Of a stretch of DNA of 64,000 nt, positions 51,383-59,792 are shown piece after piece; position 1 is the first letter of the stretch; each line of letters starts with the position of its first letter. The position numbers and the translations under genes are program-made. The DNA comes from Lentzea nigeriaca (GTDB taxonomy: Bacteria; Actinomycetota; Actinomycetes; Mycobacteriales; Pseudonocardiaceae). The stretch covers positions 62,001-126,000 of the forward strand of contig NZ_JAFBCX010000017.1 of assembly GCF_016907955.1 (NCBI RefSeq). The letters are read 5' to 3'. The notes below the pieces were generated by a model, which was not told the origin of the DNA, searched no databases, and was given only the letters and a program-made list of their open reading frames with translations.

Positions 51383-51882
51383 GGCGCCCACAGCTCTCGA
51401 ACCTCGTCACCCAGCGCCTCCACAGCACGATCGGTGACCGCACGGACGCCGAGGTCGAGCCGCCTGCCCGGGACGTCGCCGAGCACGCCACCGCCGTCTC
51501 CGTCGCGCACCGACGCGTCCGGCCCCAGCTCGGCCCGCACCGCCGCGACGAGTCGCGCGCGCATCATCGGATCACTGAAAGCCCGCGCCACGGCGGCGGC
51601 GACCCGGTGGACGAAATCGTCGTAGATTTCGCGCTGCACAGCCAGTTCCAGCGCACGGGCCGCGCGGCGGGCACGCTCGTGCTCGGCGGCGATCGACTCC
51701 GCAGCGGCAGCTCTGCCCGCGGCCGCGGCCTCGCCCAGGATCCGCCGTGCCTCGGCTCGGGCGTCCGCGAGCGTGCTGTCCGCCTGTCGCCGCGCGGCGG
51801 TGACCTCCTGTTCCGCTTCGGCTCGCGCACGCGCCAGGAGTGCGGCGATCACCGGTGCCAGTGCGTCCAGCTGGGCGTTCAC
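51379..51882 (-). CDS. atpE (V-type; ntpE): V/A-type ATPase subunit E (peripheral stalk)
   Basis: A 167-residue subunit with a long N-terminal Ala/Arg/Glu-rich helix (residues about 10-80, ARAEAEQEVTAARRQADSTL) and a globular C-terminal domain (REIYDDFVHRVAAAVARAFS onward), the layout of subunit E of the outer stalk. Somewhat short (family about 185-200). GTG 51882 overlaps the F-subunit stop (GTGA). Confidence 0.85.
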   Translation of the reverse strand: MNAQLDALAPVIAALLARARAEAEQEVTAARRQADSTLADARAEARRILGEAAAAGRAAAAESIAAEHERARRAARALELAVQREIYDDFVHRVAAAVARAFSDPMMRARLVAAVRAELGPDASVRDGDGGGVLGDVPGRRLDLGVRAVTDRAVEALGDEVRELWAP

Positions 51883-52094
51883 GGCGGCATCACCACCACG
51901 AGCGGCCAGGACGTGGCGACGAGTTCGGCCCTCAGCACGCGGGCGGCCTCCTCGGTGAGCAGCACCACCGACACGTCGTCCTCCAGCGAGCTCCACGCCA
52001 TGCGCACGGACGCGTCGTCGCCCACCTCGTGCACGCGTGCACCGGCAAGCGCCCAGCCGTCCACTCCGGTGCCGATCACGGCCACCGCGCCCAC
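51879..52094 (-). CDS. atpF (V-type; ntpF): V/A-type ATPase subunit F, short form
   Basis: A 71-residue protein with the Rossmann-like start VAVIGTGVDGWALAGARVHE and VSVVLLTEEAARVLRAEL. These match subunit F, the small regulator at the tip of the rotor. Known forms have about 100 residues with a mobile C-terminal helix; that helix is missing here. GTG 52094 starts 4 bp after the K-subunit stop. Confidence 0.8.
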   Translation of the reverse strand: MGAVAVIGTGVDGWALAGARVHEVGDDASVRMAWSSLEDDVSVVLLTEEAARVLRAELVATSWPLVVVMPP

Positions 52095-52097
52095 GAC

Positions 52098-52523
52098 TCA
52101 CGCCTTCCCGATGAGGATCACGGCCACGATCAGGCCGTAGATCGCGATGCCCTCGGCGAGGCCGACGATCACCATGGCCCGCCCGAACAACTCGGGACGC
52201 TCGCTCAGCGCGGCCAGAGCGGCCGCTCCGGTGTAGGCCACGGCGATCGCGGCGCCGATGGACGAGCCGGCGACCGAGATCGCCGCGCCGATGAGCGCCG
52301 CCCAGTTCGCCGCGGGCGGGGTGCTCTGGGCGACGGTCAGCGGTGCGGCGGCCGCCTCGCCGCCGCTCAGCGCGACGACGAGCGCGATCGCCGCTCCCAC
52401 CAGCAGAAGTGCGTTCAGCCCGAGGAACACGGTGAGAGCGGCGCGTCCCTTGCGCCGCACCAGCAGCACCGCACCCGCGCACGCCGCGACGAGCACCGGC
52501 AGACCTGCCAACCAGACCATCAT
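52098..52523 (-). CDS. atpK (V-type; ntpK): V/A-type ATPase proteolipid subunit K (c)
   Basis: A 141-residue membrane protein. The C-terminal hairpin (residues about 74-141) is a typical c subunit: ISVAGSSIGAAIAVAYTGAA, SERPELFGRAM loop, and GLAEGIAIYGL with the ion-binding Glu124. The N-terminal half adds two more hydrophobic segments (residues 4-22 and 29-52) without a carboxylate. With one carboxylate per four helices it may be either a true four-helix form or a leader-bearing form. GGGGAGG precedes two tandem ATGs. Confidence 0.88.
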   Translation of the reverse strand: MMVWLAGLPVLVAACAGAVLLVRRKGRAALTVFLGLNALLLVGAAIALVVALSGGEAAAAPLTVAQSTPPAANWAALIGAAISVAGSSIGAAIAVAYTGAAALAALSERPELFGRAMVIVGLAEGIAIYGLIVAVILIGKA

Positions 52524-53752
52524 CGTGCCTCCCCGTGCCAAGGGCGGAATGGCCGGCCCTCGATCTCGAAGACCCGCGAGAACAGTTCGTAGAACTCCAG
52601 GCGCAACGCCTGGATCGCGGCGACCAGCGCCTCGAGGGAGAACGCCAGGGCGTTGCCGAGCAGGAAGAGGACGACCGCCGCGCCGACCCCGGCCACCCCG
52701 TGGCCCGCCAGCGCGGTCGTGCCCAGCCACACCAGGGAACCGATCGCCGCGTGCACGAGGCCGAACGCCGCGAGCCGGGCGAAGGACACCAGGTTCGACC
52801 CGGTCCTGATCACGATGTCGAACAACTCCACCACGGCCTGTGCCACGCCCGCGGCACCACCGCCGGACGCGGCCGCGAAACCCACCCCGGCCAGCGTCAG
52901 CCCGGCCACCGCCGTGACGGCGCCGGCCACGACGACGAGCCCGGCGTGGAGCAACAGGCCGCCGGCCACGCCGGCGATTCCCAGGAACAGCGCGGCACCG
53001 GCAACTCCCGACGCCGCGTACACCGCGAGCCGCGGACCGCCCTCCCGCCACCGGTTGACGATCGCGACGGCGTACGCGGCGGCGAGCAGCACCGCCCCCA
53101 CCGCCACGCCGGACCCCAGCAGCAGCACGGGGTCCTCCAGCGGATCGACCCACAACGCCGCAACGACACCGGTCGGCCCGAAGAACTCCCCGTAGAGCAC
53201 ACCGAAAAGGGTGCTCGCCACGCCTGCCCCGGCGACGAACGGCCACGCCGCGCGCCAGCGCGCAAGCCGGGACCAGCCGCGCAACAGCGCCGCGACCGCC
53301 ACCAGCAGCAGCCCCTGGCCGGCGTCGCCGAACATCATCCCGAACATCAGCACGTAGGCGGCGCCAGCCAGCAACGTCGGATCGACGTCCTGGTACGGCA
53401 CGGTGCCGTACGTGCTCACGAGCGGTGTGAACGAACGCCGCACCGACCCGGTTTCGCGCAGCAGAGTCGGCGGATCCACACCGCGCGGCGCGCGCATGGG
53501 CACTATCGCGGCACCCACCTCGGCGAGAGCGGCCGCGATGCCGGGCCGGTCGTCGGCCGGGCACCAGCCCGCCAGCGCCGCGACCTCACCGCGCCGGACC
53601 GCGCCGGCGATCAGCTTCTCGAGTTCCTCTTCCGTGCGGTCGATGTCAACCAGGCCCGACAGCTTCAGCACCGCGTCGCGCAGCACGTCGCCGGGGGCGA
53701 CGATCGCCACCCGTTCCATCCGGACCGGAGTCACCGCTTCAGGCAAGGGCAT
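52520..53752 (-). CDS. atpI (V-type; ntpI): V/A-type ATPase subunit I (a), short cytosolic domain
   Basis: A 410-residue subunit I. The membrane half is complete: VLMFGMMFGDAGQGLLLVAV, LYGEFFGPTGVV, several helices and SFARLAAFGLVHAAIG with the essential Arg (R326) that faces the c-ring. The N-terminal cytosolic domain, normally about 300 residues with a coiled coil, is only about 115 residues here, so the subunit is about 200 residues shorter than usual. GGAGG precedes ATG 53752, which overlaps the C-subunit stop by 14 bp. Confidence 0.9.
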   Translation of the reverse strand: MPLPEAVTPVRMERVAIVAPGDVLRDAVLKLSGLVDIDRTEEELEKLIAGAVRRGEVAALAGWCPADDRPGIAAALAEVGAAIVPMRAPRGVDPPTLLRETGSVRRSFTPLVSTYGTVPYQDVDPTLLAGAAYVLMFGMMFGDAGQGLLLVAVAALLRGWSRLARWRAAWPFVAGAGVASTLFGVLYGEFFGPTGVVAALWVDPLEDPVLLLGSGVAVGAVLLAAAYAVAIVNRWREGGPRLAVYAASGVAGAALFLGIAGVAGGLLLHAGLVVVAGAVTAVAGLTLAGVGFAAASGGGAAGVAQAVVELFDIVIRTGSNLVSFARLAAFGLVHAAIGSLVWLGTTALAGHGVAGVGAAVVLFLLGNALAFSLEALVAAIQALRLEFYELFSRVFEIEGRPFRPWHGEAR

Positions 53753-54638
53753 CGAAGACCTCCACCGGCCGTCCACCGCGTGCGGCGAGCTCGAGCGCGG
53801 CACGCACCCGCCGGGCGTCCAGCGCGAGCAGGGCGACGCATCCGACCACCGGTTCCGGCCCGAACCCCGGCCCCCGCAGCAGCGTGTGCGCGTCGTTCTC
53901 GACGCGTGTCCACCACCGTTCCTCGGCACGCCAAAGATCTGCGGGGTCCCGCACGTCCGCGAGCGCCCACGCCGCCTCACCCGGCAGCGCACCGGCGAAC
54001 GCCGTCAGGTCGCCGGGCGACTCCGGTCCGAGCAGCGCCGAGTCCGGTACCGGCCGGCCGAGCAGGAACCGCACCCGCGCGACCAGCAACGCCGCCGCGC
54101 CCGCGGCCCACGCCGCCGCCTGCGGCACGCCACCCGCCACTCGCGCCGCCCAGCCGAGTTGCACGCCACAGGCGATCCGCCACGGGTCGTGCGCACCTGG
54201 ATCACCCCAGGGCGAGGCTGCGAGTGCGTGCCGCAGCCCGACGAGCGACGTGGTGGCCGCGAGCCGGGGCCAGGCGGTGGCGAGCGTGCCGAGCCGGTAC
54301 AGCTCACCTGAGCTCTCCCCGGCCAGTGACCGCACGTGCTCCAGCACGTTCGCGACCTCGAACCACCCGGCCAGCAGCCGCACCAGCTCGGCACCCGCAC
54401 GCGGCTGCCACCCCGCGAGCACCCGCAGGTGCCACAACAGGGTCGCGGCGACCGCGTGCTCGGTCTGCTCCAGCGACTGCCCCACTCGCACGTACCGCTG
54501 ATAGGGACCGGTGTCCAGCAACCGTTGCGCGTCGGCCAGCGACACGCAGCCCGCCACCTCGCGCGCGCCGAGGGCACCGGACCGCCGGCGCAGCAACGCC
54601 TGTGCCCGCACCCCGCCCGCGACCCACGCCGCGCTCAC
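53739..54638 (-). CDS. atpC (V-type; ntpC): V/A-type ATPase subunit C (AC39/d-like)
   Basis: A 299-residue all-helical protein of the V0D/AC39 family that links the central shaft to the c-ring. Recognisable parts are the start WVAGGVRAQALLRRRSGALG, TLLWHLRVLAG and GWFEVANVLEHVRSLAG (AC39-like helical repeats). GTG 54638 overlaps the G-subunit stop, with AGGAGG upstream. Assigned more by position, length and composition than by strong motifs. Confidence 0.78.
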   Translation of the reverse strand: MSAAWVAGGVRAQALLRRRSGALGAREVAGCVSLADAQRLLDTGPYQRYVRVGQSLEQTEHAVAATLLWHLRVLAGWQPRAGAELVRLLAGWFEVANVLEHVRSLAGESSGELYRLGTLATAWPRLAATTSLVGLRHALAASPWGDPGAHDPWRIACGVQLGWAARVAGGVPQAAAWAAGAAALLVARVRFLLGRPVPDSALLGPESPGDLTAFAGALPGEAAWALADVRDPADLWRAEERWWTRVENDAHTLLRGPGFGPEPVVGCVALLALDARRVRAALELAARGGRPVEVFDALA

Positions 54639-55072
54639 GGCACAGCCTCCTTCAGCACCGCGAGCGCCGACGCCACCGCCCGGTCCACGAGCCGGGGCAT
54701 GCGAGCCGCGGCACGTGCACGCGTCTGTTCGGAGCGCTCCCGCACCGCCGCGACGAGCTGTTCGCCGTCCGGAGCCGCTTTTGCCCGCGCACGGGCGGCC
54801 GTACGCGCACGCACCGTCGCTGCACGGTCTTTCGCCTCGACGCGGAAGTTCTCGGCTTGGCCTGCTGCCCGCGCACGAATCCCGGCCGCCTCCGCCCGTG
54901 CCTCGATCCGGATGCGCTCCGCTTCCTGCTCGGCCTCGGCCAGCAACGCGAGCACCGGCCCCAGCTCGGCGTCCAGCTCGGCAGCCCGGTCCGCCGGCAC
55001 TCCCGGCCGCGCCGCCGCACCCGGCGTCCCCGCCGGGCGGTAGCGCTGCAGGAGATCGCGGAGCCTCGTCAC
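54635..55072 (-). CDS. V/A-type ATPase subunit G/H (peripheral stalk coiled coil)
   Basis: A 145-residue protein dominated by a charged coiled coil (residues about 35-130, EAEQEAERIRIEARAEAAGI and similar heptads), the pattern of the G (AhaH) subunit that pairs with E in the stator stalk. GTG 55072 is the likely start but lacks a clear ribosome-binding site. First gene of the operon; GGGACCTCGGCCCC lies 59-72 bp upstream. Confidence 0.72.
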   Translation of the reverse strand: MTRLRDLLQRYRPAGTPGAAARPGVPADRAAELDAELGPVLALLAEAEQEAERIRIEARAEAAGIRARAAGQAENFRVEAKDRAATVRARTAARARAKAAPDGEQLVAAVRERSEQTRARAAARMPRLVDRAVASALAVLKEAVP

Positions 55073-55130
55073 CGGTCCATGGTCGCGACGCGCTGCCGTG
55101 TACGGCAGTGACGGACCTCCCCGTTGCACA

Positions 55131-55144
55131 GGGACCTCGGCCCC
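55131..55144. promoter_or_regulatory. candidate DosR-type box GGGACCTCGGCCCC
   Basis: Near-palindrome GGGAC-CTCG-GCCCC upstream of the nine-gene V/A-ATPase operon. It resembles the mycobacterial DosR core GGGACTWWAGTCCC with the same 4-bp spacing. Confidence 0.5.
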
Positions 55145-55230
55145 TTGAGCGCCCCCCATCCGGTGCGGGCCTCGGGATCAACAGGGCAGGGCGACCGCCC
55201 GATCCCGGTCCCAGGCCGCCACCGGCACGT

Positions 55231-55482
55231 CCACTCGACGAGCAGTTCGTGCGCGAGCAACGGATCAGTGGCGGCGAGCTTCCGTGCCTCGGCCCGTCGT
55301 GCCCGAGCGGTCAGCGCCTGCTCGATCTCCGAGGCACTGGTGCCCTCTGGGCGGTGGGAGACCTTGCGCGGCAACAACAGTTGGTGCACGCATGCCGTCA
55401 CGATCAGCGCGATGCCGCCCATGCCGGCGACCGTCGGCAGCACCTGGCCCGCGGTGCCCACCGAATTGCCGTTCGCGTCGAC
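55231..55482 (-). pseudogene. decayed membrane-protein remnant
   Basis: Minus strand reads VLPTVAGMGGIALIVTACVH (one TM), a basic loop, then EARKLAATDPLLAHELLVEW. The last piece resembles the ARxLAxxDPxLAxEL ending of a common actinobacterial membrane protein whose function I do not know. The frame is not closed properly on either side. Confidence 0.35.
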
Positions 55483-55670
55483 CGGGCGGCGGTGCACAGA
55501 CCGGCAGCCCCAGCGCCACCACCCTGTTGGCCGCCGCGAACGACGGCCCGCCACGGCCGAACTACCCTGTCCGGCCACCTCGGCCTGCGGGATCCTTCAC
55601 GTGGACAGCACACCGCGAGGAGGAGGGCATCTCGGCACGCGGAGATGATCTGCGCCCGATGCGGACGACG

Positions 55671-56306
55671 TCAGCCGCGGGTGCCGACCGCGAACGCGAC
55701 CCGCTTGGCGACGGACACCGCATGGTCGGCGAACCGCTCGTAATAGCGGCCCAGCAGCGTGAGGTCCATCGCGGTCTCGACGTCCCACCGGTGTTCGACG
55801 ACCAAGCTGCCGTACAGGGACGTGAGCAAGGTGTCCATCTCGTCGTCGGCTCGGTCCATGACCACTGCCGCGTCGGCGTCTCCGGTCGTGATCGCCTCCT
55901 GTGCGGCCGCGGCCAGCCGAGCCGCCACCGCCCCCATCTCGATGATGGTCGGACGCACCGACTGCGGGACCACCGGCCGGGGATGCCGTTGCCGCACCAG
56001 CTCGGCGACATGACGGGCCAACGCGGCCATGCGCTTGAGGTCCGCGCTCGTCCGCAGACCCGCGACGATCGTGCGGAGATCACCTGCCACGGGCTGCTGC
56101 AGCGCCAGCAAGGCGAGGGCCTGCTGGTCGATCCGGTGGTGCGCCTCGACCAGTTCCTCGTCCTCGCCGATCACGTCGGCGGCCCCGGTGAGCGAGATGT
56201 CCAGCAGGGCGGTGGTGGCGCGGGTCATCGCGTCCTGGGTGCGCTGGGCCAGATCGGCCAGCTGCCGGCGGAACGCGGCCAGTTCCGCTTCGAACGCCTC
56301 ACGCAT
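55671..56306 (-). CDS. phoU-like: PhoU-family protein
   Basis: A 211-residue two-repeat helical protein of the PhoU family. Each three-helix bundle has the metal-binding E/DxxxD-type motif: DEELVEAHHRIDQQALALLA in the first and RADDEMDTLLTSLYG in the second, ending LLGRYYERFADHAVSVAKRV. PhoU proteins tune phosphate uptake via PstB/PhoR; many actinomycetes carry a second copy. It lies 25 bp after the CBS-BON gene and probably shares its promoter. AGAGGTG precedes ATG 56306. Confidence 0.92.
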   Translation of the reverse strand: MREAFEAELAAFRRQLADLAQRTQDAMTRATTALLDISLTGAADVIGEDEELVEAHHRIDQQALALLALQQPVAGDLRTIVAGLRTSADLKRMAALARHVAELVRQRHPRPVVPQSVRPTIIEMGAVAARLAAAAQEAITTGDADAAVVMDRADDEMDTLLTSLYGSLVVEHRWDVETAMDLTLLGRYYERFADHAVSVAKRVAFAVGTRG

Positions 56307-56331
56307 GACGATCACCTCTTCCGCGGTCCGT

Positions 56332-57018
56332 TCAGCCGAACATCTCGACGCGGCGGGGACGCTGCGTGTCGTCCCACTCGTACGCCAGGTTGTTCTCCAG
56401 ACTGACGACGCCCGGCAGCGCGCGGACGAAGTACGCGGCGAGGTCCACGTCGCTGCGCCGCTCCAGCAGTCCCCGCATCGTCACCACGCCGTCGTGGACC
56501 GTGATGTCCACTGTGGCCGGATTGATCCAGGTCGAGCTGCCGAAGACCTCGTCCTGGATCTCGGCCCGCAACGCCTCGTCGTCCTTCACGAAGACCTTGA
56601 GCAGGTCCCGCCGCGACAGCACGCCGACGAGCGCGCCGTCCACGTCGACCACGAACAACCTGCGAACGCCGGCCTTCGCCAGCTCCCCCGCCGCGGTGCT
56701 CGCGGAGGCGTCCATGCGGATGGTGCGGACCGGTGTCGTCATGACCTCACGCGCGGTGCCGCCGAGGGCCCTGCGCCAGCGCCGCTTCTCCGCCCGGCTC
56801 GACAGGATCGCGGGCCTGGCCGTGGTGCCACCGCGGAACTCCTCCTTCGGCAGCAGGTCGGCCTCCGAAACCACGCCCACGGCGTAATCCCCCTCGACGA
56901 TCGGCACCGCGCTGATGCTGTGTTTCCTCATCAGCAGCGCCAGATCCTTGAACGGCGTCTCCGGAATCGCGGTGATCACCTCGCTGGTCATCAGCGAGGC
57001 GACGGAAAGCCTGCGCAT
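56332..57018 (-). CDS. CBS-domain pair with C-terminal BON domain
   Basis: A 228-residue protein with two CBS domains (residues about 8-65: SLMTSEVITAIPETPFKDLA and VGVVSEADLL; about 92-150: VMTTPVRTIRMDASASTAAG and VGVLSRRDLL) and a BON domain (residues about 155-215: ITVHDGVVTMRGLLERRSDV). It likely senses adenine nucleotides and binds membrane or lipid through BON. CBS proteins are prominent in DosR regulons (Hrp1). AGAGGAGA precedes ATG 57018, and the box GGGACCTTCGTCGCC lies 71-85 bp upstream. Confidence 0.93.
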   Translation of the reverse strand: MRRLSVASLMTSEVITAIPETPFKDLALLMRKHSISAVPIVEGDYAVGVVSEADLLPKEEFRGGTTARPAILSSRAEKRRWRRALGGTAREVMTTPVRTIRMDASASTAAGELAKAGVRRLFVVDVDGALVGVLSRRDLLKVFVKDDEALRAEIQDEVFGSSTWINPATVDITVHDGVVTMRGLLERRSDVDLAAYFVRALPGVVSLENNLAYEWDDTQRPRRVEMFG

Positions 57019-57088
57019 GGCGTTCTCCTCTCGCCGGGTGGTCGATGAGCGCACCGTCCAGGCTTCTCCCGTACCGCCGCGCGCCACA

Positions 57089-57103
57089 GGGACCTTCGTC
57101 GCC
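57089..57103. promoter_or_regulatory. candidate DosR-type box GGGACCTTCGTCGCC
   Basis: Reads GGGAC-CTTC-GTCGC, one mismatch from a full GGGAC-N4-GTCCC palindrome, upstream of the CBS-BON/phoU pair. Confidence 0.55.
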
Positions 57104-57132
57104 ACGGCGGTGAGCCGATGTGCTCCGGGCGA

Positions 57133-57618
57133 TCACCTCTGGGGTGACGCCATCCGATAGGGCTGCACAACTCCGGTGCGCCACGCCGCGGGATCGCGTT
57201 CGATCTCCGGATCGCTGAAGTAGATCTCCCAGGCGTCACCCACGACGTCGCCGCCCCGTGCCCGCACCCACGACGTCAGCGCGCCGTACGCCGACTCCAT
57301 CGCCTCATACGGCCCGAGGTGGACCGTCCTGGCGGCCGGGCCACCGGGAAGCACCGAGGGATGCACCCCGTCCGCGCGGTCGATCGCCACGCCTACCGGG
57401 TAGCCCGCCTCCACCCGGAACCGGCCGTCCGCCAACCGGTGATAACGGGCGAACGGCGCCCCCGTCGGCTCGATGCCGCAGCCCGCGAGGACGGCCGCGA
57501 TGTCGTTGTACGTCTTCGTCAGCCACGGACCGATCTCCGACACCGCCACCGTCCCCATGGCGACCGCTGTCGGCTGCTCGGCGAGGATCTGGGGCTGGAT
57601 GTCGTATCGCTGCATCAT
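57133..57618 (-). CDS. GyrI-like/effector-binding-domain protein
   Basis: A 161-residue stand-alone GyrI-like domain with MQRYDIQPQILAEQPTAVAM at the start, FARYHRLADGRFRVEAGYPV in the middle and EIYFSDPEIERDPAAWRTGV at the end. Such domains bind small hydrophobic ligands and occur in MerR/AraC regulators or alone; no DNA-binding domain is present here. GGAG precedes tandem ATGs (57618, 57615). TTCGGGGTCCTC about 50 bp upstream is a weak box. Fragments of a similar gene occur at 46.4 and 46.8 kb. Confidence 0.85.
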   Translation of the reverse strand: MMQRYDIQPQILAEQPTAVAMGTVAVSEIGPWLTKTYNDIAAVLAGCGIEPTGAPFARYHRLADGRFRVEAGYPVGVAIDRADGVHPSVLPGGPAARTVHLGPYEAMESAYGALTSWVRARGGDVVGDAWEIYFSDPEIERDPAAWRTGVVQPYRMASPQR

Positions 57619-57983
57619 CACGTCAGGCTCCTTCGCCGTCCGTTCGCGTTGACAGTGCCGCGCGTTCGGGGTCCTCCGGCACGGCCGGTCGGGACGTTCA
57701 TCGGGGTCCTCGCAGCCGAGCTGTGTCGCCGTTCCGGCCTCGGTGTGGCTGACCCTCTGACAGAGCATCGCCTTCTGGCGAAGTGGTCATCAGGGACGTT
57801 CGGCGCTATCACCAGATCCGAAGGTCCCGTCTCCGATCGGCCGAGCGGGAGCTGGTCTCGGTGACGGTCGAAGTGCGCCATCGGGGAACCGCACACACCG
57901 CCTTCCGGCCCCCGCGGAACAGGACCTCGTGCCCGGTTCAGCACGCGCCGCCGGACGCGACCCTGTCCGTGGAGGTGAGTGCG
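57619..57983. promoter_or_regulatory. 365-bp divergent promoter region with several GGGACNTTCG half-sites
   Basis: Between the GyrI-like gene and the NodB gene. GGGACGTTCGGCGC (57793-57806) and, on the minus strand, GGGACCTTCGGATC (57815-57828) are half-sites like those in the other boxes. No gene I can support. Confidence 0.4.
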
Positions 57984-58874
57984 GTGAAGGCATGGCTGAC
58001 GGCGCACCGGCCCCTGGTGGCCGGCGCGATGGTGCTGGTGCTCGCGGGCGTGGCGGTGGTGGTCTTCGCGTTGCTGCGGCCGGCGCCCGAACCGCCGGTA
58101 GCGGCACCATCGAGCACCTCGGCCAGTCCGACGACGACCACCACCACCACCGGTTCGAGCACACCGCCAACGACAACGGCGCCGACAACCACTCGGACAC
58201 CTCCCCCAGCGGTTCCTTTCCCGGAGTCGTTGCGCGGCCAGGACATCTCCAGACTGCCGACCGACCGCAAGGTCGTCGCACTCACCTTCGACGCGGGCGC
58301 CAACTCCGCGGGACTGCCCAGCATCCTCCGCACCCTGGCGGACCAGCGGGTGCTCGCGACCTTCTTCCTCACCGGCAACTTCGCCCAGGCCGAACCGGGT
58401 ACCGTGCAGGCGATCCTCGCCGCCGGGCACCGCATCGGAAACCACTCGATGACACACCCCTACCTCACCCGACTGCCCGACAACGAGATCGCCGCCGAAC
58501 TGACCCGTGCCGAACAGGTCCTCATGCGCACCGGCGCCGACCCCCGACCGCTGTTCCGCTTCCCCTACGGCGACCGCGACGCACGCACGATCGCGGACGT
58601 CAACGCCCAGGGCTACGTCGCGGTGCGCTGGACCGTCGACACCCTCGGCTGGCAGGGCACCACCGGCGGCAACAGCCCCCAACGAGTCGTCGAACGCACG
58701 ATCACAGCACTGCAACCAGGCGAGATCGTGCTGATGCACATCGGATCCCACCCCACCGATCGATCCACTTTGGACGCCGACGCCCTACCGGACGTCATCG
58801 CCGCCGTGCGGGCACGCGGCTACGACTTCGTCACCCTCGACACCCTGCTCGGCGAGGGGACGACCAGGAGGTGA
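57984..58874 (+). CDS. membrane-anchored polysaccharide deacetylase (NodB domain)
   Basis: A 296-residue protein with an N-terminal membrane anchor (residues about 11-30, GAMVLVLAGVAVVVFALL), a Thr/Pro-rich linker (about 37-72) and an extracytoplasmic NodB domain. Metal and catalytic motifs are visible: ALTFDAGANSAG (Asp), HRIGNHSMTHP (His-x3-His), RFPYGDRDART and LMHIGSHP (His). It likely deacetylates peptidoglycan or another polysaccharide. GGAGGTGAG precedes GTG 57984. The next gene starts 1 bp after its stop. Confidence 0.92.
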   Translation: MKAWLTAHRPLVAGAMVLVLAGVAVVVFALLRPAPEPPVAAPSSTSASPTTTTTTTGSSTPPTTTAPTTTRTPPPAVPFPESLRGQDISRLPTDRKVVALTFDAGANSAGLPSILRTLADQRVLATFFLTGNFAQAEPGTVQAILAAGHRIGNHSMTHPYLTRLPDNEIAAELTRAEQVLMRTGADPRPLFRFPYGDRDARTIADVNAQGYVAVRWTVDTLGWQGTTGGNSPQRVVERTITALQPGEIVLMHIGSHPTDRSTLDADALPDVIAAVRARGYDFVTLDTLLGEGTTRR

Positions 58875-58875
58875 C

Positions 58876-59772
58876 ATGGACGTCGAGGCATGGCTGCTGG
58901 ACGGCGATCCCGCCATCCGGTGGCAGGTGATACGCGATCTTCAGGACGGGCCGGAGGCGGAGTGGCGGGCGGAACGGGCACGGGTCGCGACCGAGGGCTG
59001 GGGTGCGCGGCTGCTCGCCCATCGCGACGATGGCGGCCGCTGGACCCCGCGCCTGTACGGCCGGAAGTGGATCTCGACCACGTACTCGTTGTTGCTGCTG
59101 CGCCAGCTCGGCCTGCCTCCGGACGATCCGCGGGCCCGCGAGTCGTGCGCGCTGTTCCTGGAGGAAGGACTGTGGGAGGACGGCGGCATGAACCTCTCCG
59201 TGACCCAGCGGCGCAGCGAAACGTGCATCACCGGGTTCGCGCTCGGTCTGCTGTCGTACTTCGGGTCCCCGGACCCGCGCCGGGAACTGCTCGCCGCCTA
59301 CCTGAAGCGCGAACAGATGCCGGACGGCGGATGGAACTGCCTACGGCACCAGGGCGCCACGCACAGTTCGTTCCACACCACCGCGAACGTGCTCGACGGT
59401 CTGCGCGACTACGGCGGGGCCGAGCAGGAGGAGGCGCGCGGCCGGGAGTTCCTGCTGGCCCACCGGCTCTACCGTTCCCACCGCACCGGCGCCGTGGTCG
59501 ATTCCGCGATGCTCCGCCTGACCTTCCCACCCCGCTGGCGCCACGACGTGCTCCGCGCACTGGACCACTTCCGCGCCGCCGGAGCGCACCGGGACGAGCG
59601 GCTGACCGATGCCGTCGAAGCGGTGCGGACCAAGCAGGGCCGGGACGGCAGGTGGACGTTGCAGCGGCCCCACCCCGGCGCGGTCTGGTTCGACCTGGAG
59701 CAGGCCGGTGAACCGAGCCGCTGGAACACGTTGCGCGCACTGCGCGTGCTGAGATGGTTCGACAGACCCTGA
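58876..59772 (+). CDS. alpha/alpha-barrel (prenyltransferase/squalene-cyclase fold) protein, unknown function
   Basis: A 298-residue protein with repeated helical motifs (WISTTYSLLLLRQLGLPPDD, CITGFALGLLSYFG, SFHTTANVLDGLRDYG) and repeated DGGW/DGRW turns (PDGGWNC, RDGRWTLQ). These match the alpha/alpha toroid of terpene-cyclase-like proteins, but the DxDD motif of cyclases is absent. GGAGGTGAC precedes ATG 58876, overlapping the deacetylase end, so the two are coupled. I do not know its substrate. Confidence 0.75.
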   Translation: MDVEAWLLDGDPAIRWQVIRDLQDGPEAEWRAERARVATEGWGARLLAHRDDGGRWTPRLYGRKWISTTYSLLLLRQLGLPPDDPRARESCALFLEEGLWEDGGMNLSVTQRRSETCITGFALGLLSYFGSPDPRRELLAAYLKREQMPDGGWNCLRHQGATHSSFHTTANVLDGLRDYGGAEQEEARGREFLLAHRLYRSHRTGAVVDSAMLRLTFPPRWRHDVLRALDHFRAAGAHRDERLTDAVEAVRTKQGRDGRWTLQRPHPGAVWFDLEQAGEPSRWNTLRALRVLRWFDRP

Positions 59773-59792
59773 CGGTGCGCGTCGGACTGTCG

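Noticed and set aside
47704..55072. Interpretation as an F-type ATP synthase
   Set aside because: Subunit A has the V-type insert and no F-type beta motifs; subunits D, E, F, I and AC39-like C are specific to V/A-type enzymes, and no a/b/delta/epsilon F-type genes are present.
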